Assembly: GCA_036346395.1 (NCBI GenBank)
Contig: CM070605.1
Span: forward strand, 1,178,001-1,242,000
Length of the DNA: 64,000 nucleotides
DNA from: Hsuehochloa calcarea
Taxonomy: Eukaryota > Streptophyta > Magnoliopsida > Poales > Poaceae
Direction of reading: 5' to 3'
The translations under genes and the position numbers were made by a program. Under the pieces are notes generated by a model. That model made no database searches. It had not been told where the DNA came from and saw only the letters and a list, made by a program, of their open reading frames with translations. Shown one piece after another: positions 12,101-24,599 of this stretch; within the stretch, counting starts at the first letter, position 1; each line of letters opens with the position of its first letter.

Positions 12101-13063
12101 AAAGACGAAATCGAGTGAGGGAAAGCATCAAGGTGTTTTAGAACATGGTAAGACGCGGATAGGGTGAAGATGAACCCTCTGGCGCGGTGGAACGATAGTG
12201 GTGGTGCACGACCGAAATTGGAGCTCGGCGCTCTCAGGTGTTTGAGCTCGAACAAGTGGAGAAGAAGGTAAAGGGAAGAGCGCACTGATGAGGAAAGAGG
12301 ATGACGAAGCTCAGGGTGTCTTTATATAGGCCGAGGGGAGGAGTAGAGCGAGGAGGAGCTCGGGCACCGACTGCCAAAGTGGTAGAGTCTCTCGGGTGTA
12401 CGGTGTATGGGCAAGCTAGGGCATGCATGAGCACGGAGGAGACGGGTGACGCGACCGGGGCGGTTGGCCGGTGGCAAAACCATGGGCAGTGAGGCGAAAA
12501 CATTGGGCACCCAGCGATGCGCTCACGGACGTGCGCTGGCGAGCGAGCGGAGGTGGACAAAGGACCTTGCCGATGGGGTTCACCGGTCAGCGGGAGAGGG
12601 AGGAGGGAATTAGGTTTAGGTTTTTTATTTTTGGTTGAATTATTTGCTGATTTTATTTACCAAGTAAATGACTTCTAAATTTTATGAAAGTTTTTTGATT
12701 GGTTTTGACCTAATGTAGTTTCTCCTGTAAATTTTTCAGAGGTTTATACCTTCTATGAATTTCTATAAAATTCGTGTAAGTTTATGTTCTTATGTTTTGG
12801 TATTTGTTTTTCTTAATAAGTTTTCGCATAAATGTTTTGGTGAATTATCCCTAGGAGATTATGCCCGAAATAGTTCTCTCATTTAATATTTTTACTTTTT
12901 TATCTAATTTCTTTTGAGTACATATTTGTTTGTATTTCATATTTTGTTTTTAAACAAAGTCAAAATTCAAACATGGGTAGTTTTTTTTATGCAAATGATC
13001 AAAGTATTTTTCCTAATTCATTTATAATACATATTCCCAAAATGCAAATTTTGGAATGTAACA
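9118..13063 (-). repeat. Solo LTR of a Ty3/gypsy-type retrotransposon (3.9 kb)
   Basis: The segment begins TGTCGAACC and ends GGAATGTAACA (TG...CA) and is flanked by identical 5-bp GATTT at 9113-9117 and 13064-13068. Read on the minus strand it starts TGTTACATTCCAAAATT, resembling the TGTAACATCCCAAAATT start of the gypsy LTR at 40440. It carries a TATATAAAG box near 12321-12330 on the same strand. No primer-binding site, gag-pol or second LTR lies next to it, so it is best read as the product of LTR-LTR recombination. Weak GC-rich open frames at 11550-12560 are not convincing genes. Confidence 0.75.
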
Positions 13064-13247
13064 GATTTGCAAGTGTTGGTGGGTGAGATTGACATACGTG
13101 CACAATTTGGGGGTGCTCTGCTTGGCATAGAGGTGGTGAGATGGGTCGTCGGCTGAGATGGATTTGCAAGTGCTGGTGGGTGAGATTGATGTACTTGCAC
13201 AAGTTGGGGGAGGGGTCTCTGCTTGGCACAGAGGTGGTGAGATGGGC
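13064..13247. repeat. Direct repeat, ~85 bp, two copies
   Basis: 13064-13147 and 13161-13247 share GATTTGCAAGTG(T/C)TGGTGG through GAGGTGGTGAGATGGG. They lie just right of the solo LTR; the second overlaps the likely left end of the hAT element. Confidence 0.8.
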
Positions 13248-13479
13248 CAGGGCGGCCCAAGGCATGGCACTGTTGGCCCGGCCCACTCTATTCATAGCCA
13301 GTGCTGGTCCGGCATGAAGGCCTGTGTCGTGCTTGGGCTGCTACCATGGCACAGTGGGTTGGCCCGACATGGCACGAACAGTGTCGGGTCGTGCTAGGCA
13401 CAACATGAGCCCGACACGACCCATCTGGCCCGCGTGCGGAGAGGTCGAGCTAGGCATGCCGCAGGGAACATCACGAGCC

Positions 13480-13890
13480 CAGGAGGGAGGGGGGAGGAGT
13501 GGCGGCTAGCCGGTGCGAGGGAGGGAGGAGGAGCGCGAGTTGGCAAGGGAGGGAGAGAGCCAGGGGAGGCGGTGCCAGCGTGGAGGGAGGAGAAGGTGGT
13601 GGGGCCAGCTCAGGAAGGAGGGAGTTGGGAGGAGGAGGAGGGGAGGAGAGGAGCCGAGGAGGTGGAGGAGGAGCAGAGACGGCGCTGGCATGGAGGGAGG
13701 TGGCCGGGAGGGGGCGACGCCGGCATGGAGGGAGGAGAAGGCAGCGAGGCCATCTCAGGAATGAGGGAGCCGGGATGAGGAGGAGGAGGAGAGGAGAGGT
13801 GGTGGAGGATGAGGAGGAAGAGTAGGAGGAGGAGGGGCAGTGCCGGCATGGAGGGAGGAGGCTGGAGAGGGGCTGTGCCAGCGTGGAGGA
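13480..13890. repeat. Purine-rich degenerate minisatellite
   Basis: Almost pure GGA/GAG-type sequence on the plus strand, with an irregular repeat built on GCCGGCATGGAGGGAGGAG seen near 13570, 13690, 13720, 13845 and 13880. Long open frames exist on both strands here, but they are low-complexity and not credible genes. Confidence 0.65.
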
Positions 13891-14134
13891 CGACGGGCGA
13901 AGGGGCATGCCGTACTTGGGCGCAGGCATGCATTGCCACACGCGCACAGGGCCATGTGGGCAGCCAAGCAGTGGGTAGGCGGGCCGCAACGGTTTCATGG
14001 GCCGTGCTTGGCACGGAATGGCCCGACTAGAATCTGCCCGTTTGGTTGACCCTTTAAAAATAGTAAAAAATAAAAAAATATGATTTTTTCTATAAATAGC
14101 CACCACCTCAGGCTCCACAACAGCATCTTCGTCG

Positions 14135-16090
14135 ATGACCATTAGAGCAAAGAGGTCGAGATTGTATACATCGGGAGTGTGTGAGAATTTTGATATGACA
14201 ACCAAGCTACACGCACAGGGAAATCAGGTACCATATGTTATTTGCAAAATTTGTCGCAATGAATTGTTTGCAAGATCTACAGGTGGAACAGAGCAATTAC
14301 TTAGACATGCTACAAGATGTAAGGCCAAGCAAGGATTGGTGATGAGGTAGATGTAGTTACAATACAACCCCAACGGTATGATATGTAGCTAGGACTACGA
14401 TCCTAAGGTAGCCCGTCAATCTCCCTGTCATTTAATTGCTTATGAGGATTTACTGTTAGACTTTAGGGAGTCTACTGATTTCCAAAATTACATTAGGATT
14501 ATGCATAATTCTAGATTTTCTATCATTTCTAGACATACAACAACTAGGAATCTAATAAAATACTACAATAAACGTTGTAATAAAATAAAGGCACTATTTA
14601 GTACGTGTATATTTTTGGTGTCCATAACCTCAGATATGTGGAGTGGTCAAGCTAGGGAGGATTATCTTAGTGTAGTTGCTCATTATGTTAATGACGACTG
14701 GATAATGGAGAAAAGAAGTATAAGTTTGAAATTAATTGATATAGCATACACGGGTGAGAATATTGTGGACTGTATTATCAAGGTCATGGACGACTTTGGT
14801 CTTATAGAGAAAATATTCTCAATTACATTAGACAATGTCGCTTTGAACTCTAGAGCTATGGATATTCTTACTACAGTATTGAGTACAAACGTTGATTCCT
14901 TCGCGATGCGTTTGTCATATTATTAACCTTATAGTCAAATGTGGTTTGAAGAGCTTGAATCCGTATATTAAAGCTTTTCGTGATGCGATTTCTTTCTTGA
15001 ATAATTCTAATGTAAGAATAGCATCATATAAAAACTTAAGGGTGATGGGTATATGTCCAAGAAAGTTCGCTTTGGACATGCCTGTAAGATAGAACCTACT
15101 TATCCGGTGCTTAAGAGTCTTTTACTATATAAGAGCATTTTTCTTGTTTTTATTCAAACACACTTTCAGAGCACTGACGGTATGATACTACTGACTGAGC
15201 AACATTGGTTCGTTGTTAATAAGATACTACATTTTTTAGAAATTTTTTATGAGGCCACTGTTACTTTGTTCGTTGTTTACTATATAACATCTCCTATTAT
15301 TATGCACAGTATTTTACAGATTGCTACTCAATTGAAAATATATGAAAATGAGTCAGTTTTACACGCTCTTGTTGCTATGAAAAGTTAATACCTTAAATAT
15401 TGGAGAGAAATTCCTTTCTTATATGCATTTGTATTTATTTTAGATCTTAGAGATAAAATTGAAGCATTTGCTAATGTTCTTGATCTTCTTAATTAGTAAT
15501 GCTATAGGGCTAGACTATACTAACTATCTTGCAGAAATTCATTCTCGGATACACGAGGTTTACCAAAAGGTATGAAAATAAGTTCCAAGGAGTCCGCCTG
15601 CAACGACCTCCAGTAGTCCCCTCCTCAAGTAGCAAGACAAATATGTGGAGGCAAGATCTTTGGTGGCTCTTCCTCCAGGTCCAGGTCGTCTTCTTCTACC
15701 ACGACACATTCTCAACAAAATCCAAGACCAACCTCTCATCCAAGGAGTGGGGAATTATCTGCCTATCTGGACAACGATATGGTGGATTTCAACTCAAAAA
15801 AGTTCAAAATTTTGCACTAGTGGCATGAACATAAGTTATCATATTCCGTGTTATCCATACTTGCACGTGATGTGTTAACTGTTTCTGTCTCGATGGTTTT
15901 TTCTGAGTCTGCTTTTAGCCTTTCTAAAAGAATATTGGAGGAGAGAAGAACATGTCTCACGAGTGAGATGGTAGAGATACTTCTAACCGTGAAGGACTAA
16001 GAACAAGTTGATTCACGAACACAACACTCTGTGGAAAATCCAAAGTTGTCGGAGGTGTTCGAAAATCTGTACCTAAACAATGACACGTAG
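14135..16090 (+). pseudogene. hAT transposase, frameshifted
   Basis: A TATAAATA box precedes at about 14092. The ATG at 14135 opens a BED zinc finger (C-x2-C as CKIC, then HATRC) ending at a stop at 14348. After a frame change, 14400-14926 encodes the hAT catalytic region, with SITSDMWSG (first aspartate) and ITLDNVALN (second aspartate). Further shifted pieces are 14892-15092 (CHIINLIVKCGLKSL), 15053-15388 and 15390-15500. The C-terminal dimerisation region at about 15865-16000 contains FSESAFSLSKRILEERR. At least four frame breaks or stops separate the pieces, so no active enzyme is made. Family members cut and paste the element via its terminal repeats. Confidence 0.85.
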
Positions 16091-16635
16091 AACAAGGATG
16101 CGTGTAGAACTATAGGTTGTACTCGTTTTTTTTTACCAAGGTTTTCTCATGTTAAGTTTTTGCTTGGCAAATGTTTTAACGAGGCAGTCATTTGAACATT
16201 AATAAAGCTCTTTATTACATTTTCAATATACTTGTTTTATTTTATATATATATATATATATGGATTCTACACATTTTCTGATGTTTTTGTTTCTATTTTT
16301 TTAATTTTTTTGGCCTAATGGGCCAAGTGGGTCGAAACCGACCTGCCGGGCTAAATAGGCTCGACCAGCCCGGCATAGCACGACAGGTCATCGGACCGTG
16401 CCTGGGCTGCCTCCCCGGCACGTGAGCTGGGACGTCCCATCTATTAGTTGGGCCACGTTGGGTCGAGCCGCATCGTGCTCGTGCTATACCGGGCCGAGCC
16501 GCCCATTTGGCCACCACTAGCTCGACACATCCACATGTAAGCAAAATACATTGTAGGCTTAATTAATCCTTCTCTCCTAGCTCGTGCTCATGTACCCTCC
16601 TCTAACACATTGATCTAGCTTTTTACACATATACA

Positions 16636-16801
16636 CAGGGGCGGAGCTCGCCACGGCCCAAGCCTCGAGCTGGGTCAGCTGTTTTTGGACTGAACTCGTA
16701 TGTTTAGTGATTTCTCAAGATATTTTCGTAGGTTTTAACACTATAAAATTTTCAGACCTCAGGCTATAGATCACCCAGCCTGAGGCCTAGATTTGCCCTT
16801 G
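16636..16801. mobile_element. Small non-autonomous hAT-like element (166 bp)
   Basis: The ends CAGGGGCGGAGC and GATTTGCCCTTG are imperfectly inverted. Flanking octamers CATATACA (16628-16635) and CGTATATA (16802-16809) match at 6 of 8 positions, as expected for a decayed 8-bp hAT duplication. No coding. Confidence 0.4.
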
Positions 16802-16953
16802 CGTATATATGCAGGTACAATACCTGATGGTTCATATACTATTTGTATTCCAGGACAATCACGTCGGTGCGCGGATCGGCCTCCCAACCATAAATGCTTA
16901 ATTCATCCACGTCTCTTCGATCGTGCGTGCTCTTCTTTCACTACAAATTAACG

Positions 16954-16957
<4 letters not shown>

Positions 16958-17025
<68 letters not shown>
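16958..17025. repeat. (TA)n microsatellite
   Basis: About 34 uninterrupted TA units. Confidence 0.95.
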
Positions 17026-17029
<4 letters not shown>

Positions 17030-17276
17030 GCCCAATAACCAAAATGTAGGTGTGCTAATAGGATTTGCTCACCTACTCGTTGCTTACCGAATATCGAGTT
17101 GTCGGCCAACCGTAATTTGCCTAAGTATGGCTAGACTAAAAATGCTAAAGGTACAATATGAGCCGACCATCGGAAAGGGCTTGGGTCCACCCCTATACGT
17201 ACTGCATGGCAGCCTGTTCCAAAGAAATCTACTGCTGTTTGACTTCAAACTTATTTGACGGTTTAGAATGCATAGA
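17026..17276. other. Short unannotated spacer left of the copia element
   Basis: No gene or repeat is recognised. It ends in the ATAGA copy (17272-17276) that borders the copia insertion. Confidence 0.5.
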
Positions 17277-17522
17277 TGTTGGATTAATTGGGCTTGGACC
17301 ATTTTAATTTAACAATTAATCAAATGAAATTCCTAGGCCCACATGAAAAATTTGATTAGTCCCATATGGAGAATTGAATGGGAGTTACACCACTTTAAAA
17401 GGTGGAATGTGGTAACCCCCTTGTGCAATTGGAGAGAGCACAGACACGCTCGCTACATTGCCGTCATTCGCTTCGCCACGCCACGCCACGCATGCCATGC
17501 CGTCTGCGGTGCGGTCATGCGA

Positions 17523-17563
<41 letters not shown>

Positions 17564-18314
17564 CTGCAGCGTGTCGGAGTGCGTGGTAGCGTTTTTCTTT
17601 ATCTATTCGAAAATCGAAGCGACCGACTCGAAATGGCGATGAATGGTGCGATTACTAGTCTCTTCATTTTTCTGTTACTGAGGAGGAGTAATGGAGGCAG
17701 TTGCTAGTGACTAATGGCTGCAGTTACTAGTCTCTTCGTTTCTCATTGCATCAAGAGGAAAGGCTCTACTCCATAAAAGGGATCTGAGACTACTCATGCA
17801 TTCGGTTCTTTGTTGTTCTTTGCTCTCTGTAATCTCGGTTCGAACCTTGCGCGCGAAGGCTCGGGCGAGTAGGCCTCGAAACTCCGTCCGGTTGAGTACA
17901 CCGCCGGGTAGGCGGGCGATCAAGTTTTTGGGAGCGCGATTAGCGCGATCGCTGCTCATCCGTGACTTCGTCTTCATCCTGGTGGTGAACTGCTCACGAT
18001 ACTGCACGGCGAACATCTTCCTGCATCACGCCTCGTCCTGCGTCACGCCTCGATCGACTACATCGAATAGGCCACCATGTCGACTGGTGGTAACGGCGCA
18101 TCCGGTGTCACAGACACTGGCCCCGCCCGAGGGTATACCCTGAGAACTTATCTGATGTTTCTGTGCGCTATGAATATGTTAATAGAATCTTTGTTATCCT
18201 GTTCATTAGCGAATATGAATACATCATTGTTGAATCACTCATGCTCTTGTTTGTCATGTTTTATATGCTTAATTTACGGATTAAAATATTAGAAATTTGA
18301 CTAGATTTTCAACA
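17277..18314 (+). repeat. 5' LTR of the copia element
   Basis: TG...CA borders. A CCATAAAAGG TATA-like box near 17771 probably drives the genomic RNA. It contains a (GT)n tract at about 17525-17562, shorter than the tract in the 3' LTR. The adjoining internal sequence does not show a textbook TGGTATCAGAGC primer-binding site. Confidence 0.9.
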
Positions 18315-21300
18315 ATCCAAAAACTTGATAGGTCTTTTTTGGTAGTTGGCTTTGCTGCGTCACTTAAGCCGCACCCTCAGTTTGATGGTTCCAATTTTAA
18401 GAGATGGCGTGCGTGCTATCTCGTGGTTTCTTGCCATGGAATGTTTTCATGTTGCACAAGGCAAGCCATTGGGCCTCTATCTGCGAGGACGAACATAAGT
18501 TCAATTTAGCGGATAACTTGTTTCGAGTGCACTTGTCAACATCTTGGCGAGATAACATTGTGGATGTGTACATGCATTTGCCTACGGGCAAAGAGATGTA
18601 GGATGCACTTGAGGCCAAGTTCGGAGTTCCGATCTTGGCGATGGTGTATGTCATGGAGCGATTCTATGACTACAAGATGGTCGATGATCGATTACGTAGT
18701 AGAACAAGCTCATGAGATTCAAAGTACCGCAAAGGAGCTTGAGCATAATAAGTGTGAGTTAAGGACAAGTTTGTGGTGGCGGTATTATCGCCAAGTTACC
18801 ACCTTCTTGGTCGGATTTTGCTACCTCTCTAAAACACAAGAGGCGGGAGTTCGATGTTCTTGATCTCATTGGCACTCTTGGTGTTGAAGAGAAGGCGAGG
18901 CAAAAGATACTCGTGGCAAGAAAGTTCTTCTTTGAGGAGGTTCTAGTGCCAATTTGAGTGCAGAAGAAGAACCCTCAGGCTATCCACAATAAGAAGAAAA
19001 ATAAGCCTTTTGTCAAGCCTAAGGCTAATCTTGAGTTTAAGAAGAAAGGCAAAGGAAAGGCGGTTGCTTTGTGTGCGGTGATTCGGTCATTGGGCTAAGG
19101 ATTGTCCGACCGCAAGGATAAGCGAAGAAGTCACCAACATGATTATTAGTAATTTGGAGGAACATCGAGTGCGGTAATTATTTACCTCAGTTCTCTCTGT
19201 TTGTCAATCACACGAGTGGTGGGTTGACACGGTGCTAATATTCATGTGTGTCTTGATATTTCCTTATTTTCATCTTATCAGTGCTGCCGAGGTTGCTCCT
19301 TGTTGATGGGGAGCGGATCGCATGCATTTGTTCATGGTGTTGGTATGGTCGATCTGAAGTTTACTTGGGAAAGACCGTGCATCCAAGAACGTCGCGACAT
19401 GTCCCTCTATAAAGAAGAATCTGTCGGCGGATCTCTCTTGTGTAGAGATGGTTTTAGGCTTACATTTGAGTCCAATAAATGTGTCGTGTCCAAGTATGGA
19501 ACATTTGTTGGTAAAGGTTATGAGCGGAGGCTTGTTTCGTTTCTCTTTGATGGATTCCTATAATAAAGTTGTGAACCATGTGTGTAACGATGATGATGAA
19601 TCTAATGTTTGGCATTCACGACTTTGTCATGTTAACTTTGGGTGTATGACGCGCTTAGCCAATATGAGTTTAATCCCAAATTCACTTTGGTCAAAGGTTC
19701 TAAGTGCCATACGTGTGTTCAATCGAAACAACCTCGCAAGCCTCACAAGGCAGCAAAAGAGGCGAGGAATTTGGCACCGTTAGAACTCATTCATTCCGAT
19801 TTGTGCGAGATGAATGGAGTGTTGACTAAAGGTGGAAAGAAATATTTCATGACGCTTATAGATGATTGCACTAGATTTTGCTATGTGTATTTATTGAAAA
19901 CAAAAGATGAAGCATTTGATTTCTTTAAGATCTATAAAGCTGAGGTAGAAAACCAACTCGAGAGGAAAATCAAGCGGATAAGGTCGATCGTGGGAGAGTA
20001 TTTTCAAATGAGTTTACTTTATTTTGCGAGGAACATGGAATTATTCATGAGAGGGCGCCTCCTATTCTCCCGAATCAAGCGGGGTTGCCGAAAGAAAAAT
20101 CGCACTCTAACCGATTTGGTTAACGCCATGTTAGACAACTGCGGGACTTTCTAAGGAATGGTGGGGTGAGGCTATATTGACGCGTGTCATGTCACGAATA
20201 GAGTTCCTACGAAGAATAAAAAGTAACACCATTCGAGGAATGGGAAAAGAAGAAGTTGACTCTCTCATACTTGACTGGGGATGTTTGGCCAAAGTTAACG
20301 TGCCAATTGTCAAGAAGCGCAAACTTGGACCAAAAACCGTAGATTGTGTATTTCTTGGTTATGCTATGCAGCGTGGGTTATAGGTTCTTAATTATAAAAG
20401 CTGAGTACCGACGTGCGTGTTGGTACAATCATAGAGTCGAGAGATGCTACATTTTTTGAGAATGAATTTCCTATGAAATGTGATGTACCTAGCTCATCTA
20501 GTCAAGAACCTATAATTTCCCTTGATTCTTTTGTGCCGATAGAACATGGTGAACAAGCGCCTATGGAAAATCTCGAGGAGGATAACAATGAAGGGACTCG
20601 AAAGAGTAAGAGACGGAGGATTGCAAAATCTTTTGGTGATGATTTCATTGTATACCTCATGGATGATACTCCAAGAACCATTGAAGATGCATATTCTTCT
20701 CTGACGACGACTCTTTGGAAGGAAGATGCAGTGAGATGGATTCTATTATGTCTAATGGAACTTGGGAGATCGTTGACCGTCCTTATGGGTGTAAACACAG
20801 TAGGATGTAAATGGGTTTTCAAGAAAAAGCTTAGGCTGATGGTACAATTGAAAGTACAAGGCAAGGCTTGTGGCCAAGGGTTATACTCGAGAAAGAAGGC
20901 GAGGATTTCTTTGATACTTATTCACTGTTGTCCGATTGACCACAATTCGAGTACTACTTGCCTGGTGCTTCTCATGGTCTTCTCGTCCATCAAATGGACG
21001 TTAAGACAGCTTTCCTAAATGGAGAGTTGGAGGAGGAGATTTATATGGATCAGCCAGACGGGTTTGTGGTAAAAGGTCAAGAAGGAAAGGTGTGCAAGTT
21101 GTTAAAATCTTTGTATGGCCTAAAGCAAGCACCTAAGCAATGGCATGAGAAGTTCGACATAACTTTGACATCTGCTTGGCTTTGTTGTGAATGGCCAAAG
21201 CGGATGTGTACTATCGCTATGGTGGGGAGAAGGAGTGATCTTGTGCTTGTATGTTGATGACATCTCGATTTTTGGGACCAACCTCAATGTGATTGAGGAG

Positions 21301-22190
21301 GTCAAGGACTTTCTGTCCAAGAGTTTTGAAATGAAAGATTTGGGAGTGGGTGATGTAATTCTTAACATTAAGCTCGAGAGGAGGTGATGGTGGGGTTACA
21401 CTTGTGCAATCCCATTATGTGGAGAAGGTCTTGAGTCGCTTTGGTTATAGTGATTTGCAAGCTGTTTCTACTCCTTATGATCCTAGTGTGTTATTGAGGA
21501 AAAACCGAAGAATAACAAGGGATCAATTGAGATACTCAGTTATTGGCTCATTGATGTATTTAGCTAGTGCTCACGAGGCTGACATCTCGTTTCTTTGTGA
21601 GCAAGCTAAGCCGGTTTGTTTCAATCAGGAGATGATCATTGGCGTGCTCTTGAGAGAGTGATGCGCTATATAAAGGCAACCATGAGCTATGGTATTCACT
21701 ATCTTTGGGTACCCAAAGGTACTAGAGGGCTATAGTGATTCAAAGCTGGATCTCGATCTTTGATGAGATAAAAGCCACGAGTGGATATGTGTTCACACTT
21801 GGAGGTGGTCTTTGTTTCTCGAAGTCTTGCAAGCGGACCATCTTAACGAGGTCAACAATGGAAGCGAACTCACGGCATTAGATACCGCCTTTGTTGAAGC
21901 CGAGTGGCCGTGAACTCCTTATGGATTTGCACGTGGTTGAAAAACCGATACCAGCTATCCTAATGAACCGTGATAATCGGTGTAATTATCAAGGTGAGCA
22001 GTTCTAAGGACAACATGAAGTCATCGAGGCATGTTAAGAGGCGGTTGAAGTCATCGAAAGTGAAAAACTCGGAGTGATAGCCTGGACTATGTCGAACGAC
22101 TAAGAATCGCCGACCAATTTACAAAGGGTTTATCACGTAATGTGATAGATAGTGCATCAGTGAAATGGGCTGAGACCCACATGAGTCATA
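18315..22190 (+). pseudogene. copia gag-pol, broken
   Basis: Gag pieces start near 18360 (LKPHPQFDGSNFKRWRA); the nucleocapsid zinc knuckle near 19070 is frame-broken. Gag-pre-integrase lies at about 19609-19660 (VWHSRLCHVNFGCMTRL). The integrase core is in 19642-20154 (LELIHSDLCEMNG, FMTLIDDCTRFCYVY). The reverse transcriptase reads LLVHQMDVKTAFLNGELEEE at about 20980-21040 and has the catalytic LYVDD at about 21247. The RNase H region runs to about 22190 in scattered frames. At least ten stops or frameshifts prevent a polyprotein. The product would have served the element's own replication. Confidence 0.9.
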
Positions 22191-22716
22191 CCATAGTGGT
22201 AACTTGTTCTACGTGATCGGAGATCCGTGAAGTAGGATGATGAAACAAGTTGTTGGTTGGTGGGAGGAGAGACCTTACAGGCTCATTTCTTCAATGATGC
22301 GCTTCTTTCCTTTTCTGTATGGCAGGTTGGTTTTACCTTAATGTGATCCGAGTGGCTTATTTAAAGCAGAGATGTCGGCCTACAGGACATCTTAGAAGGA
22401 ACACACCTATATGAGTTCATTGCGGTCACGATCTATGAGATTTGGGTGATCTCTAGATACTCATGAGCAGGCACAGGTATGACTTATACGCTCCAACGAG
22501 GGGATGCTTTAGGCAGCCTAGTACTAGTAAAGGAATTAGGTAAAACTTGTTCACACAAAACTGTCAATTCAAGGCATAGTCCATTGTTCAGTTGTGAATG
22601 AGTGTAACTTCTTTCCTAGGTGGATGTTCAACTTAACAGTCTCCATCAAACAACGGTATATCATAACAACAATGGGATCGAGAGCATTTCTTGTGTGCCT
22701 TGAAATTTGGTGGGAT

Positions 22717-22959
22717 TGTTGGATTAATTGGGCTTGGACCATTTTAATTTAACAATTAATCAAATGAAATTCCTAGGCCCACATGAAAAATTTGATTAGT
22801 CCCATATGGAGAATTGAATGGGAGTTACACCACTTTAAAAGGTGGAATGTGGTAACCCCTTGTGCAATTGGAGAGCACAGACATCGCCGCTCGCCGCTCA
22901 TTCGCCTCGCCACGCCACGCCGCGCCGCGCCGTGCGGTGCGGTGCCGGTGCGTGTGCGT

Positions 22960-23016
<57 letters not shown>

Positions 23017-23763
23017 TCTGTCTGAGCGTGTCGAGTCTTGGTAGCGTTTTCTTTATCTATTCGAAAATCAAAGCGACCGACTCGGTGGCGATAATGGGCT
23101 GCAGATTACTAGTCTCTTCATTTTTCTTTACATCGAGGAGGAGTAATGGAGGCGGTTGCTAGTGACTAATGGCTGCAGTTACTAGTCTCTTCGTTTCTGC
23201 TGTTACTGAAGAGGAAAGGCTCTCTACTCCATAAAAGGGATCTGAGACTACTACATGCATTCGGTTCTTTTGTTGTTCTTTGCTCTCTGTAATCTCGGTT
23301 GAACCTTGCGAAGGCTCAGGCGAGTAGGCCTCGAAACTCCGTCCGGTTGAGTACCCTTTCGGGTAGACGGGCGATCAAGTTTTTGGGGAGCGCATTAGCG
23401 CGACTGCTCATCCTGTGACTTCGTCTTCATCCTGGTGGTGAACTGCTCACGATACTGCACGGCGAACATCTTCCTACATCACGTCTCGTCCTGCGTCACG
23501 CCTCGATCGACTACATCGAATAGGCCACCATGTCGACTGGTGGTAACGGCGCATCGGTGTCATGGACATCGCCCCGCCGAGGTATACCCGAGAACTTATC
23601 GATGTTTACATGCGCTATGAATATGTTAATATAATCTGCTGTTATCCTGTTCATTAGCGAATATGAATACATCATTGTTGAATCACTCATGCTCTTGTTT
23701 GTCATGTTTTATATGCTTAATTTCTGGATTAAAATATGCCGAAATTTGACTAGATTTTCAACA
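22717..23763 (+). repeat. 3' LTR of the copia element
   Basis: Same borders as the 5' LTR, with scattered substitutions and many small indels between the two. The GT/GC-rich microsatellite here (about 22951-23013) is longer than in the 5' LTR. Confidence 0.9.
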
Positions 23764-23768
23764 ATAGA

Positions 23769-24599
23769 TGCAAAAGTGTGCACCTACGCGTCCAAATTAT
23801 ACAATTTACAGATATGAATATGTGCCAAAGCGTGCAAAGTAATAGTTTGAATCGTTTATATCCATTGAATTAAAAATTAAATGATCTAATATCATTTACC
23901 TTTTAGATATATATCATCTTTATTAAATTGCATGGCAGCACCATATCCGACAGTGCTGCCACCAAATCATGGGCCCGGCTGGATTCTGACGTCGATCCGA
24001 CTGCATGGTTCTCACTGTTGGGCTGTCGGCAAAGCAAGTCACCAACACGCCTGTCGGTAATGAATATCCATCCCCGACATAGTACTGACAACAGGGAATC
24101 TCCGACAGACAGCTGTCGGTAAAGTACATACCCGACAGTTTCTATTTCTTGCCGACGACTTCTAACCATTGGAGAAATTGTGATATGTTGCAGTGAAATA
24201 CCTCAACACCAGCAAAGATACCGTCAAAATTCTTTCAAAGTGGTGAGCATTAAGATGCCGTCAAAATAATTGTTTTTGATTAGTCGTCGAAATTGTTTTG
24301 AAAGTGGTGATCACTAAGATGTCGACTAAATTTCTTATTGTTGACTAATAATTGCGTGAAAGTATCAGCTGTCAAAAGATGGGGGAAGTGACGGGTGAAA
24401 TCTGCACTCGATCCAAACCCTGTGGTGCTAGACACGAGCACACTAATAGCTAATAAAACCAGTAATTACTTACGTTTGGCTGATCATTGTAATCGTAGTG
24501 GACCGAAAAGTAATTTTTATAATACTATAATTTTATTAATTTTTATAATATATTGCAGTAAAATAAAACAATCAAGCTCATCCTCTCTTTTCTTTCAAG
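23769..24599. other. Gene-free stretch with clustered CTGTCGG motifs
   Basis: Between 23945 and 24145 the words CTGTCGG and CCGACAG occur about eight times in both orientations, in the style of subterminal repeats of CACTA-type transposons, but no CACTA terminus is seen. Bases 24220-24370 contain a loosely repeated GTCAAAATT...AAAGTGGTGA unit. Bases 24400-24599 show nothing recognisable. Confidence 0.4.

Larger units (their letters stand above)
13229..16519 (+). mobile_element. hAT-superfamily transposon, decayed
   Basis: The right end (rich in GGGCC/CCGAGCC words, finishing CCCATTTGGCCACCACTA) aligns as an imperfect inverted repeat with GAGGTGGTGAGATGGGCCAGG on the left. Both terminal regions carry repeated GGCCCG/CGTGC words, typical of grass hAT elements. 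A broken transposase lies inside. I found no clean 8-bp target duplication, so the boundaries are approximate. Confidence 0.5.
17277..23763 (+). mobile_element. Complete Ty1/copia LTR retrotransposon (6.5 kb)
   Basis: Two direct LTRs (17277-18314 and 22717-23763) both begin TGTTGGATTAATTGG and end TTTTCAACA. The whole is flanked by identical 5-bp ATAGA at 17272-17276 and 23764-23768. Between them lies a gag-pol in the copia order (gag, integrase, reverse transcriptase, RNase H) with many frame breaks. Just before the second LTR is a purine-rich tract, TTTGGTGGGAT. This defines a bona fide but now inactive insertion. Confidence 0.93.

Noticed and set aside
13471..14205. 244-residue minus-strand open frame across the purine-rich block
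   Set aside because: Mostly proline/serine/leucine low complexity, antisense to the GA-rich minisatellite and to the start of the hAT transposase.
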